From positions 1-10,013 of the forward strand of contig JBCBWF010000171.1 of assembly GCA_039817245.1 (NCBI GenBank): a stretch of 10,013 bases of DNA, read 5' to 3'. The notes beneath the pieces are model-generated. The model was not told the DNA's origin. It did not search any database and saw nothing but the letters and a program-made list of their open reading frames with translations. Within the stretch, counting starts at the first letter, position 1. Each line of letters opens with the position of its first letter. Of this stretch, positions 1 through 6,189 are shown one piece after another. The translations under genes and the position numbers were made by a program. Origin of the DNA: Thermohalobaculum sp039817245. GTDB taxonomy: Bacteria; Pseudomonadota; Alphaproteobacteria; Rhodobacterales; Rhodobacteraceae.

Positions 1-242
1 AGGAGGTGCTGGTGCATTCGGTGCGCGCCGAGGCCTCGATGTGCGAGTTCTCGGTGGCGACGAAGTTCGACACCTCCTGGCGCTTCCTGACGCTGCTTCG
101 TGACCGCGGCCGGCGGGCGATGGAGGCGTGGCTTGCGGCGCATTTCGACGATGTCGGCCGGCGCGATACGGTGGATCTGCACACCGAGTTCCTGGGCTCG
201 GTCAGCCGGATCTTCGGCGAGCGGGAGAAGGCGGCGGAGTGA
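1..242 (+). CDS. Patatin-like phospholipase family protein, C-terminal fragment (gene starts left of window)
   Basis: The window opens inside a gene. The frame is open from the first base and ends at a TGA at 240-242, giving about 80 residues. The visible part (SWRFLTLLRDRGR, then AWLAAHFDDVGRRDTVDL and EFL) resembles the tail that follows the patatin hydrolase domain in alphaproteobacterial patatin-like phospholipases with a DUF3734-type C-terminus. Such proteins hydrolyse acyl esters of membrane lipids with a Ser-Asp dyad, but the GxSxG nucleophile would lie upstream and is not visible. A GTG at position 6 could be read as a start, but the reading frame continues to the window edge and no Shine-Dalgarno sits in front, so a truncated gene is far likelier. 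A terminator hairpin follows at once. The family call rests on the tail only and is moderate. Confidence 0.55.
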   Translation, partial: EVLVHSVRAEASMCEFSVATKFDTSWRFLTLLRDRGRRAMEAWLAAHFDDVGRRDTVDLHTEFLGSVSRIFGEREKAAE

Positions 243-248
243 GCGGTG

Positions 249-270
249 CCGGCGCTTCGGCGCCGGTTTT
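249..270 (+). terminator. Intrinsic terminator of the patatin-like gene
   Basis: A perfect 7-bp stem CCGGCGC/GCGCCGG (249-255 and 260-266) closes a TTCG tetraloop and is followed by TTTT (267-270). It begins 6 nt after the stop codon of the upstream gene. The T tract is short but the stem is very strong. Confidence 0.75.
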
Positions 271-294
271 CCTTTGGGCCGGGACGCGAACACG

Positions 295-323
295 AAAAAG
301 GGCCGCCCGATCGGGCGGCCCTT
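295..323 (-). terminator. Intrinsic terminator of the cupin gene
   Basis: Positions 298-323 are a perfect 26-nt palindrome (AAGGGCCGCCC, GATC loop, GGGCGGCCCTT). Read on the minus strand it is followed by five T (299-295), the textbook form for the minus-strand gene ending at 346. With the plus-strand hairpin at 249-270 it insulates two convergent transcripts. Confidence 0.85.
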
Positions 324-345
324 GGCCTTTGGGGTGGCGCTGCGC

Positions 346-723
346 TCAGCACTCGCCGGAGGTGCAGCTCTCCACCTCGGCAACATCGGCGGCCAGGATG
401 ATCACAGGCTCGGAGCCCGTGTTCTTCCACCAGTGCGAGACCGCGCCGAATTCCGGGATGGTGTCGCCGGCCTTGCGCACCACCGGCGCGTCGTTGGCGG
501 TGGAGTACTCGGTGATCTCGCCCTGCAGGATGTGCAGCACCGCGGGGCGGCGCTCATGGCTGTGCCAGGGCACGATCCCGCCCACGCCCACATCGACGCG
601 GCGCAAACGCAGGTGCCAAGACTGCACCGGCAGATCGAGCTTGGACAGGTCCACCTCGCCGAGCGTGGCGTCGGTCTCGTCCACGGGCTCGGTCGGCGGG
701 TTCTTGAGTTCGTCGAATGCCAT
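346..723 (-). CDS. Small single-domain cupin protein
   Basis: The product is 125 residues, a typical size for a single conserved-barrel cupin. Cupin motif 1 is visible at residues 49-68 (G49, H54, H56, G68) and motif 2 at 86-101 (G86, P90, H97, N101). H54, H56 and H97 would be the metal ligands; the glutamate normally found 4-5 residues after the HxH is not at the canonical place (P60/A61). The C-terminus is cysteine-containing (CTSGEC). The start at 723 is chosen over the longer in-frame start at 825 because GAGGAG (plus strand 731-736) precedes it by 7 nt, and the upstream extension is low-complexity and unlike the family. The substrate cannot be told; many such cupins are orphan dioxygenase-like or sugar/small-molecule binding proteins. 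It is monocistronic, divergent from the CMD-family gene and ends in a strong terminator. Confidence 0.85.
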   Translation of the reverse strand: MAFDELKNPPTEPVDETDATLGEVDLSKLDLPVQSWHLRLRRVDVGVGGIVPWHSHERRPAVLHILQGEITEYSTANDAPVVRKAGDTIPEFGAVSHWWKNTGSEPVIILAADVAEVESCTSGEC

Positions 724-895
724 GGGGGATCTCCTCGGCTGGCTGCTGGAAGCACCGTTTGGCTTCGTCGGGAAGATGGGCGCGGGCGATCTCGGTTTGA
801 AATTGTCTCTCCCTATCGGTTCCATTTGCCCGCCCGATTTCTCTTCGCGCGATCCGGCCTCTAGCTATGGGCGGACCCTGATGGAGGAGACCCGG
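724..895. other. Divergent intergenic region between the cupin and CMD-family genes
   Basis: This 172-bp stretch must hold the promoters of both flanking genes. The two Shine-Dalgarno sequences are clear (731-736 on minus, 883-889 on plus). A TTGAAA at 797-802 is a possible plus-strand -35, but no good -10 lies 16-18 nt downstream. I see no convincing operator. Confidence 0.4.
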
Positions 896-1300
896 ATGAC
901 CGAGGAGAAGCCCACCGACGAGACGAGCCGCGAGGCGCGCGGCATGGCGTTCTTCCGCGCCCACAACGCCAAGGCCGCGGCGCGGATGGAGGCGATGCTG
1001 GGCGGTGTGGCGCCGGATCTGATGCGCTACGCCGCGGAGTTCGCCTTCGGCGATGTCTATGCGCGGGAGGGGCTGGCGAAGCGCGACCGCCAGCTCGTGA
1101 CGCTGGCGGCGCTGGCGACGCGCGGCGATGCGGGGCCGCAGCTGGAGGTGCATATCGCGATCGCGCTGTCGCTGGGCATCCGCCGCGAGGAGATCGCCGA
1201 GGTCTTCATCCAGCTCGCGCCCTATGCAGGGTTTCCGACGGCGATCAACGCGGCCGCCGCCCTAGCCCGGATCGCGCCGGAGCCGGCGGGCGCCGGCTGA
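896..1300 (+). CDS. Carboxymuconolactone decarboxylase (CMD) family protein
   Basis: The product is 134 residues, the usual length for single-domain CMD proteins. The family core is visible: R62-R65 with the QLVTLAALATRG helix (66-77), QLEVHIAIAL (82-91), GIRREEIAEVF (94-104) and PYAGFPTAINAAAAL (109-123). The layout resembles PcaC-type gamma-carboxymuconolactone decarboxylases. There are no cysteines, so the CxxC of AhpD-type peroxidase members is absent and a thiol-reductase role is unlikely. No protocatechuate genes lie nearby, so the substrate remains open. ATG 896 is preceded by GGAGGAG (883-889) with 6-nt spacing; an ATG at 881 overlaps that Shine-Dalgarno and is rejected. No clear terminator follows. 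Confidence 0.85.
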   Translation: MTEEKPTDETSREARGMAFFRAHNAKAAARMEAMLGGVAPDLMRYAAEFAFGDVYAREGLAKRDRQLVTLAALATRGDAGPQLEVHIAIALSLGIRREEIAEVFIQLAPYAGFPTAINAAAALARIAPEPAGAG

Positions 1301-1419
1301 CGCTGCGCGATCCGGGCGCGCCCGCCGCGGCCGGGCTTCACGCGGCTCGTGGCGCGCCCGATAGCCGCCCGGATGTCACGCGGTGCCGAAGGCGAGCGCA
1401 CGATTCTGTCGCAGGCGAA
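1301..1419. other. Gene-free spacer before the regA promoter
   Basis: GC-rich spacer containing two GGCGCGCC palindromes about 36 bp apart. I see no open frame with a ribosome binding site, no U-tract terminator and no operator that I can support. Confidence 0.4.
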
Positions 1420-1448
1420 TTGACTTCTCGTTCGTCTCGCTATGCTAT
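1420..1448 (+). promoter_or_regulatory. Candidate sigma-70-type promoter of regA
   Basis: TTGACT at 1420-1425 matches five of six bases of the -35 consensus. An AT-rich TATGCTAT follows at 1441-1448, giving a -10 with spacing of 15-17 bp depending on register. It lies 34 nt upstream of the regA start, in the only AT-rich part of the intergenic region. The -10 match is imperfect. Confidence 0.5.
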
Positions 1449-1481
1449 TGATCAGCGAAACGCGAAGGAAGGAACCAGGGC

Positions 1482-2030
1482 GTGCTCGACGCTGGCAAGA
1501 TCGGACAGGACGCCTCGCTCCTGATCCTCGACGACGATGTGCCCTTCCGCACCCGGCTCGGACGCGCGATGGAGAAGCGGGGCTTCGTTCCGCAAATGGC
1601 CGGCAGTGTCGAGGAGGGGCTCGCGATCGCGCGGAGCCGGCCGCCCGCCTATGCGGTTATCGATCTGCGGCTGGAGGACGGCAACGGGCTCGACGTGGTC
1701 GAGGCGCTGCAGGAGCTCCGGCCGGATTGCCGGGCGATCGTGCTCACGGGCTACGGCGCGATCGCGACCGCCGTGGCGGCCGTGAAGGTGGGCGCGGTGG
1801 ATTACCTCGCCAAGCCCGCCGACGCGGACGATGTGGAGAAGGCGCTGCTCTCGCGCTCGGACGAGAAGCCGGAGCCGCCGGAGAACCCGATGTCCGCCGA
1901 CCGGGTGCGCTGGGAGCATATCCAGCGGGTGTTCGAACTCTGCGACCGCAACGTCTCCGAGACGGCGCGGCGGCTCAATATGCACCGCCGTACGCTGCAG
2001 CGGATCCTGGCCAAGCGCAGCCCGCGCTGA
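1482..2030 (+). CDS. regA: RegA/PrrA/ActR-type redox response regulator
   Basis: The 182-residue protein is the response regulator of the global redox two-component system (RegBA/PrrBA/ActSR), which in purple and other alphaproteobacteria controls photosynthesis, respiration, carbon and nitrogen fixation genes in response to oxygen. The receiver domain covers about 12-120: acidic pocket D17-D19, phospho-acceptor D61 in VIDLRLEDGNGLDVVEAL, T89, and K111 in YLAKPADADDV. A proline-rich linker (130-136) leads to a Fis-type helix-turn-helix (about 143-176) with the family's hallmark NVSETARRLNMHRRTLQRI. GTG 1482 is supported by AGGAAGGA at 1466-1473. Neither the sensor kinase regB nor senC is adjacent, unlike the common arrangement. 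A small membrane protein gene follows and may be cotranscribed. Confidence 0.96.
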   Translation: MLDAGKIGQDASLLILDDDVPFRTRLGRAMEKRGFVPQMAGSVEEGLAIARSRPPAYAVIDLRLEDGNGLDVVEALQELRPDCRAIVLTGYGAIATAVAAVKVGAVDYLAKPADADDVEKALLSRSDEKPEPPENPMSADRVRWEHIQRVFELCDRNVSETARRLNMHRRTLQRILAKRSPR

Positions 2031-2038
2031 GGGCGGCC

Positions 2039-2359
2039 TTGGCGCCGGCGGGGCAGCGGCTGTCGCCCCGCGCGGGGCTGGTGTGGCTGGCGCCGCGTGC
2101 GCTCTCGCTCGTGGCCTTCGCCGGGGCGTTCGCGGTGCTCCATGTGCTGCAGACGAACCGCTCCGCGCTCGACCTCAATCTCGGCATTGCGGGGTATCTG
2201 ACGGGGGGCGCTGCGCTCCTGGCGAGCGTTGTCTTCGCGGTCCGCACGCTCGGGACGCCGGAGCGCCGGGGTGATTGGCCGTGGCTCCTTGCCCATCTGG
2301 CCGCTCTCAGCCTCGTGATCTTCGGCGGGTTGGCCTGGCTCGGGGCGCATCTGGCCTGA
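2039..2359 (+). CDS. Small three-helix membrane protein downstream of regA
   Basis: I do not recognise the family. The frame encodes about 106 residues from a TTG at 2039, placed 5 nt after GAGGG (2029-2033), which overlaps the regA stop; a GTG at 2081 (92 residues) is the alternative. Three hydrophobic segments are visible: about 21-37 (ALSLVAFAGAFAVLHVL), 48-68 (LGIAGYLTGGAALLASVVFAV), and 82-104 near the C-terminus, with a short charged loop PERRGD between the last two. The fold resembles a minimal integral membrane protein with no obvious catalytic residues. The 8-nt gap to regA and the lack of a promoter between them suggest one transcript. The same frame is also open backwards through regA, but that part is a shadow of regA. 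Confidence 0.65.
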   Translation: MAPAGQRLSPRAGLVWLAPRALSLVAFAGAFAVLHVLQTNRSALDLNLGIAGYLTGGAALLASVVFAVRTLGTPERRGDWPWLLAHLAALSLVIFGGLAWLGAHLA

Positions 2360-2386
2360 GGCGGTTGGAGAGCGCGTACCGTCCGT

Positions 2387-2485
2387 GGTTGCCCCGGGCT
2401 TGACCCGGGCTTGACCTGGGCTTGACCCGGGGCCTCCCGGGTCGCTCAGCGAGGTCCCGGGTCAAGGCCGGGACACCCGGCAACC
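2387..2485. repeat. Imperfect palindromic intergenic repeat with an 11-bp tandem array (dispersed repeat, copy A)
   Basis: GGTTGCC (2387-2393) and GGCAACC (2479-2485) bound the unit as inverted ends. Inside the left half are three 11-bp direct units GGGCTTGACCY (2396-2406, 2407-2417, 2418-2428). The right half holds an inverted counterpart, GTCCCGGGTCAAGG. A local hairpin is formed by GTCCCGG/CCGGGAC (2454-2460, 2468-2474). Part of it (about 2431-2480) recurs at 3536-3590. Repeats of this kind are common in alphaproteobacterial intergenic DNA and it could act as a bidirectional transcription barrier between the convergent flanking genes. Confidence 0.75.
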
Positions 2486-2514
2486 GAGCCGCGCGACGCG
2501 AACGCCCCGGTTCA

Positions 2515-2662
2515 CGGCCGCTCCCACCCACGTCATTCTGGGAAGAAAGATAAGAACATATTGTGAACAAGCGCGGTTCGGCGTATTTTTTGGCCGGCCA
2601 GAGAATGCTCATCAGGCGTTCATGAGTCGTGGCGAACAATGACGTGGAAGGGAGCGGCCGCA
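2515..2662. mobile_element. Short inverted-repeat-ended (MITE-like) element carrying a LexA-type box
   Basis: The left end 2515-2537 (CGGCCGCTCCC, then CACGTCATT) and the right end 2638-2660 are inverted copies matching at 21 of 23 positions. They enclose about 100 bp without a credible gene. The inside holds GAAC-N7-GAAC (2554-2568) and an unpaired run of six T (2585-2590). A copy of the left end plus the box occurs at 9691-9758, so the sequence is dispersed. Size and ends fit a non-autonomous miniature element; no target-site duplication is obvious and no transposase is in the window. It could instead be a large RNA hairpin. Confidence 0.5.
2554..2568. promoter_or_regulatory. LexA-type SOS box (GAAC-N7-GAAC), copy 1
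   Basis: GAAC at 2554-2557 and GAAC at 2565-2568 are separated by exactly seven bases, the direct-repeat form (GTTC-N7-GTTC on the other strand) known as the LexA operator in Alphaproteobacteria. It sits inside the inverted-repeat element, between two genes that converge on it, so no flanking coding gene is an obvious target. Confidence 0.5.
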
Positions 2663-2703
2663 GATGGGCGATGCGCTGCTCCGCGCGCGGCGCCGGGGAG
2701 GCG

Positions 2704-3441
2704 TCAGCCGCCGATGTCGGGGATGGAGGTGAAGGCGGCGCGCAGGGCTTCGGACCAGCGGTCGCTCACATCGCTGAACTCGGCGTCATCGGCCTCGATC
2801 CGGCGGCGGACCGAGAAGCCGTAGGTACCGGACGGGATGACGGCCAGATCGAGCGGCATGCCGACGGAGAGGTTCGAGCGCAGCGTCGAGTCCATCGACA
2901 CATAGACGGCCTTCAACGCGCGGGGCAGCGAGGTTTCCGGCGTGATCACTCGGTCGAGAATGGGTTTGCCGTATTTGTGCTCGCCGATCTGCAGATAGGG
3001 GCTGTCATCGGTGGCCTCGATGAAATTGCCGGGACTGTAGATCATGAACAAGCGGTGGTCCCCGCCGCGGCGTTGGCCGGAGAGGATGAGCGAGGCGTCC
3101 GCCGCCGCCCCCTGGGCGGAGAGCGCGTCGCGGTAGCGCTCCTGCATATCGGCCATGTAGCCGCCGATGAGCTCGGCCACGCGGTAGAGGCTGTCGGCGG
3201 AGAGCACCGTCTCCTCCTCGTCGCCGGCGGCGGCGCGCTTCAGGGCGGTCTCCACCCGCGTCACCACCCCTTGCGTGATCGAGAGGTTGCCGGCGGTCAT
3301 CAGGCAGATCGCGCGCTCGCCCGGTGTCGCCCAGGTGAACATCTTTCCGAAGCGCGAGACATTGTCGACGCCGGCATTGGTGCGCGTGTCGGACAACATC
3401 ACGAGGCCGGCGCGAAGCTTGAGGGCGACGCAATAGGTCAT
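2704..3441 (-). CDS. Anbu, proteasome-like (HslV-related) peptidase
   Basis: The 245-residue protein belongs to Anbu, a bacterial Ntn-hydrolase related to the proteasome beta subunit and HslV that assembles into large open rings or helices in the cytoplasm. The start Met is followed by Thr2, which after Met removal would be the N-terminal nucleophile. The canonical partners are in place: D18 in LVMLSDTRTNAGVDN, and K33 in FGKMF (D17 and K32 in mature numbering). TAGNLSITQGV (49-59) and the beta-rich C-terminal half fit the family, as does the length. The start at 3441 is preceded on the minus strand by AGGAG (plus strand 3450-3454) with 8-nt spacing; extending to 3558 would bury the nucleophile. 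It is the last gene of the ATP-grasp/alpha-E/transglutaminase cluster but is set apart by 170 bp that include a dispersed repeat, so it may have its own promoter. Confidence 0.93.
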   Translation of the reverse strand: MTYCVALKLRAGLVMLSDTRTNAGVDNVSRFGKMFTWATPGERAICLMTAGNLSITQGVVTRVETALKRAAAGDEEETVLSADSLYRVAELIGGYMADMQERYRDALSAQGAAADASLILSGQRRGGDHRLFMIYSPGNFIEATDDSPYLQIGEHKYGKPILDRVITPETSLPRALKAVYVSMDSTLRSNLSVGMPLDLAVIPSGTYGFSVRRRIEADDAEFSDVSDRWSEALRAAFTSIPDIGG

Positions 3442-3535
3442 GGAGCACGCTCCTGATCGGTGTTCGGCTGGGTTGGGACGACGTGCGCACTCTAGAGGAG
3501 GGCGTGCGGGAAGAGAACCGCGCCGGGAGACTTCC

Positions 3536-3590
3536 GGGGGCCCTCGGGGATCGCTCAAGGCGGTCCCGGGTCAAGCCCGGGACACCCGCA
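3536..3590. repeat. Dispersed intergenic repeat, copy B, with perfect hairpin
   Basis: GATCGCTCAAGGCGGTCCCGG and the following GTCAAGCCCGGGACACCC parallel the sequence at 2431-2480. GTCCCGGG (3563-3570) and CCCGGGAC (3576-3583) form a perfect 8-bp stem with a 5-nt loop. It lies between the transglutaminase gene and the Anbu gene, in the leader region of Anbu. Confidence 0.7.
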
Positions 3591-3611
3591 GGCCGCCGCG
3601 CCCTGTGCCGA

Positions 3612-4463
3612 TCAGGACCGGGTCTGCGACTGTGCCTGGCTGCCGGCGGGGGGCTGGCCGCCGGCATCCGGGCCGGTGACCGAGACGGAGACGGTCAGGC
3701 TCTCCTCCACGCCCGGATGCAGGGTGCCGCGGATGGGCGCAGCGTCGGCGGCGTCGAAGCCGCTGGCGAGGCGCACATGGGTGAGCGCCGGGCAGACATT
3801 GTGCACCGGGTCGAAGCCGATCCAGCCGAGCCCCTCCACATGCGCCTCCGCCCATGCATGGGTCTCGCCCGGCGGTGCCTCCGCGTCGTGCAGATAGCCC
3901 ACCACATAGCGCGCGGGCACCTCCATGGCGCGCGCGGCGGCGATGAAGAGATGCGCATAGTCCTGGCACACGCCGGCGCCGAGGGCGACGACCTGGGGCG
4001 CGGTGGTCGTCGCATCGGTCACGCCGGCGCGGTAGTCCAGCGTCTCGTGGATCGCGGTGTTGAGCGCATGGAGGCGCGGCAGCGGGCCGTCCTCGGCGGG
4101 GGCGAGGCTCTCGACCAGCGCCTCCACGGCCTCGTCCGCCTCGGTGAGTGCCGTGTCGCGCAGATAGATGCCCGGGCGGACCCGGATCTCTCGGCCGAGC
4201 ACGCCGGCGGCGTCGGAGGTGAGGACCCGGCCCGCCGCCTCGATCTCCACGGTCTCCTCCGTGCGCGCCTGGAACCACAGCGCCTCCGGCTCGCCGAAGG
4301 CGGTGGTGAAGAGCGGGCGCACCGGCTCGCCATTCACCCTGACCTGCCAGTCCAGCACCTGCTGCTGCGCAGTGTTCACGGCGTAGAGGCGCAGGCGCAG
4401 CGCCAGCCCGTGCGCGGGCGGCTCGTAGCGATAGGTGGTGCGGTGCTCGACGGCGAGGCGCAT
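3612..4463 (-). CDS. Transglutaminase-like cysteine protease family protein
   Basis: The 283-residue protein has an N-terminal beta-rich domain (about 1-110, starting MRLAVEHRTTYRYEPP) typical of bacterial transglutaminase N-terminal regions, then a transglutaminase-like core. The catalytic triad is visible: C166 in GAGVCQDYAHLFIAAARA, H202 in ETHAWAEAHVEG, and D218 in GWIGFDP. Members act as papain-fold proteases, amidases or transamidases. In this gene neighbourhood the protein is expected to cut or make amide bonds on the product of the ATP-grasp protein, but that is inference. The start at 4463 follows GGGAG (plus strand 4472-4476) with 8-nt spacing; the longer frame to 4607 would overlap the alpha-E gene. 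The C-terminal 20 residues are Gln/Ser/Pro-rich and probably disordered. No signal peptide is seen, so it should be cytoplasmic. Confidence 0.93.
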   Translation of the reverse strand: MRLAVEHRTTYRYEPPAHGLALRLRLYAVNTAQQQVLDWQVRVNGEPVRPLFTTAFGEPEALWFQARTEETVEIEAAGRVLTSDAAGVLGREIRVRPGIYLRDTALTEADEAVEALVESLAPAEDGPLPRLHALNTAIHETLDYRAGVTDATTTAPQVVALGAGVCQDYAHLFIAAARAMEVPARYVVGYLHDAEAPPGETHAWAEAHVEGLGWIGFDPVHNVCPALTHVRLASGFDAADAAPIRGTLHPGVEESLTVSVSVTGPDAGGQPPAGSQAQSQTRS

Positions 4464-4497
4464 GGCTGAGGCTCCCGGGCGAAGGGCGTGGACGGGC

Positions 4498-5427
4498 TCA
4501 GAAGTGATAGGCCCGGTAGATCTCCGAATTGAGCCGCCGGGTATGGCCGACGGCATGGGTGATGAACTGGTGCAGACCGTTCTCGAAGAGCTCGCCCATC
4601 TCCGCATCGCCGAGTGCCGCGATCATCTCGGAGGCGGTGTTGTGGCAGGCGTGGCGCTCGCCATAGCCGCGCGCGAGCCGGTCCAGGCACTCGCCGATCT
4701 GGTCGTAGCAGAAGGCGACCGAGCGCGGGAAGGCGCGGTTCAGGATCATGAAATCGGCGATCTTCCACGGGCTGAAATCGCCCCGGTAGACATGGTGGAA
4801 GGCGCGCATGGCGGAGGTGGCATGCAGCACCGAGGTCCATTGGTGATGATCGCGCCCGCCGCCCACCACCTCGGTCTCCGGCAGGAGCACGTAGTACTTC
4901 ACGTCCAGCAGGCGCAGCGTCATGTCTGCCCGCTCCACATGGGTGCCGAGGGAGAGGAAGTCGTAGCGGTCGTGGCGGAGCATGGAGGTGAGCGTGGCGC
5001 CGCGGAAGATGGCCGAGCGGTTCTTCACCCAGTCCAGCAGCCCCGGCAGGTCGCGCTGGGCGGTGGCCAGATCCACCTCCTCGAGCCTACGCCAGCCGTC
5101 GTTCAGCGCCTCCCACATCTCGCGGGTGAGCGCAGTGCGCACCGCACGGCCGTTGGCGCGGGCCGATTTCAGGCAGTTGCGGATGGAGGAGGGGTTCTCG
5201 GGGTCCAGCATCAGCGTGCGCATCACCGCGGCATCGGTGATCTGCACATCGTCCTCGAACATGTCCCCGCAGCCGGAAGCGGCGGCGACCGAGCGCCATT
5301 CCTCGTCGGAATAGCTGCCGGGCAGCATGGCCATCCGGTGGCCCATCTCGATGAGCCGCGCGGTGCATTCGGCGCGCTCCATGTAGCGCCCGGTCCAGTA
5401 GAGGCTGACAGCGGTCCGGCTCAGCAT
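4498..5427 (-). CDS. Alpha-E domain protein (DUF403)
   Basis: The 309-residue protein starts MLSRTAVSLYWTGRYMERAE, a hallmark of the alpha-helical alpha-E family, and is rich in conserved charged helices throughout: R84-N85 with the NCLKSARANGRAVR helix, FRGATLTSMLRHD, and GTHVERADMTLRLLD. Length matches the family (about 310). The domain is known almost only as a partner, or sometimes fusion, of circularly permuted ATP-grasp proteins, and its biochemical role is not established. The cytoplasmic partner role is inferred from that linkage. The start at 5427 lies 19 nt after the stop of the SGNH gene, and GAGGAAAGG on the minus strand serves as Shine-Dalgarno. The gap to the transglutaminase gene is 34 nt, so the two are almost certainly cotranscribed. 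Confidence 0.93.
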   Translation of the reverse strand: MLSRTAVSLYWTGRYMERAECTARLIEMGHRMAMLPGSYSDEEWRSVAAASGCGDMFEDDVQITDAAVMRTLMLDPENPSSIRNCLKSARANGRAVRTALTREMWEALNDGWRRLEEVDLATAQRDLPGLLDWVKNRSAIFRGATLTSMLRHDRYDFLSLGTHVERADMTLRLLDVKYYVLLPETEVVGGGRDHHQWTSVLHATSAMRAFHHVYRGDFSPWKIADFMILNRAFPRSVAFCYDQIGECLDRLARGYGERHACHNTASEMIAALGDAEMGELFENGLHQFITHAVGHTRRLNSEIYRAYHF

Positions 5428-5446
5428 GGGGCGGCCCTTTCCTCGC

Positions 5447-6151
5447 TCAGTCGGCCGCCGCAGCGGCGATCGTGCGGCCGAGGATGCGGGCGGCCAGCGC
5501 CGCGCCCTCGGGCGTGAGATGATACCCGTCCGGATCGATCACGTCCTGCCCCGCATCGGCCGCCTCGCGCAGCGCGCCCCCCGTGGGCGCCACGTGCGCG
5601 GCGAAGCGGGTGGCCAGCCGGTCGAAGAGCCGGTCGATCCCCGCCTGGATCCCCTCCGGCGTGGCGGAGGGGTTGGCCGCGTAGAAGCTCTCCTGCGTGC
5701 GCGAATAGGACCAGTTCTGGTAGAGCACCACGCGCGCTTTGCCGGGGCCGGGCGGTGCCTCGAGGATGCGCGCAAGCGAGGCCTCGAACTCGGCGCGCAT
5801 GCCGATCGGGCCCCAGCTCCATTCCTGCAGCACCAGCACATCCCAGCCAGGCGGCTCGGCGAGCGCGCCCTGCAGCCAGCCCTCCGCCAGGTGATCGGCG
5901 AGCGAGAGCCCGCCGCCGGTGCGGGTGCGGATGAAGAGCGCCGGATCCGCCTCGGCCACGCGCGCCGCCACCCCGTGGCGGAAGGTGTGGCTGTTGCCGA
6001 TCCAGAGCACGCGCACGGCCCCGGGGGTGTCGCGGCCGAAATCCTCCGTGCGCGCCGTGCCGAGGAGCGGCCAGACCATCGCCGCGGTGAGCAGCATCGC
6101 TCCGAGGCCGAAGACGAGGGGCCATCGCTCCTGCAGCGCGCCGATCAGCAT
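5447..6151 (-). CDS. Membrane-anchored SGNH/GDSL-hydrolase-like protein
   Basis: The 234-residue protein has a hydrophobic segment at about 11-30 (PLVFGLGAMLLTAAMVWPLL) without a clear cleavage site, so it is likely anchored with the enzyme domain outside the cytoplasm. Block I is VLWIGNSHTF with nucleophile S54; block II is TGGGLSL (78-84); a QEWSWGP stretch (109-115) and YQNWSYSRT (144-152) may supply the oxyanion Gly/Asn functions; block V is DPDGYHLTPEG with D208 and H211 in DxxH spacing. It resembles DUF4886-type SGNH proteins, possible esterases or deacylases; the substrate is unknown. AAGGAGG (plus strand 6158-6164) sits 6 nt before the start. It lies between the ATP-grasp and alpha-E genes with gaps of 38 and 19 nt, so it is read with the cluster, though I do not know it as a standard member. 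Confidence 0.8.
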   Translation of the reverse strand: MLIGALQERWPLVFGLGAMLLTAAMVWPLLGTARTEDFGRDTPGAVRVLWIGNSHTFRHGVAARVAEADPALFIRTRTGGGLSLADHLAEGWLQGALAEPPGWDVLVLQEWSWGPIGMRAEFEASLARILEAPPGPGKARVVLYQNWSYSRTQESFYAANPSATPEGIQAGIDRLFDRLATRFAAHVAPTGGALREAADAGQDVIDPDGYHLTPEGAALAARILGRTIAAAAAD

Positions 6152-6189
6152 GCCCGCCCTCCTTGCCGGCCGTGCTCACGGCGCGCCCA

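Noticed and set aside
128..895. Long plus-strand extension of the CMD-family gene through the cupin region
   Set aside because: It runs antisense to the cupin gene and across two terminators; ATG 896 has a good ribosome binding site and gives the normal family length.
1281..1298. AGCCGGCG/CGCCGGCT inverted repeat at the end of the CMD-family gene as a terminator
   Set aside because: It lies within the last codons, has only a 2-nt gap between arms and is not followed by a T run.
2307..2639. A 110-residue minus-strand frame starting just right of the LexA-type box, possibly an SOS-controlled gene
   Set aside because: Its sequence is a translation of the palindromic repeats (PGVPALTRDLAERPG type) and overlaps the membrane protein gene; no Shine-Dalgarno or family resemblance.
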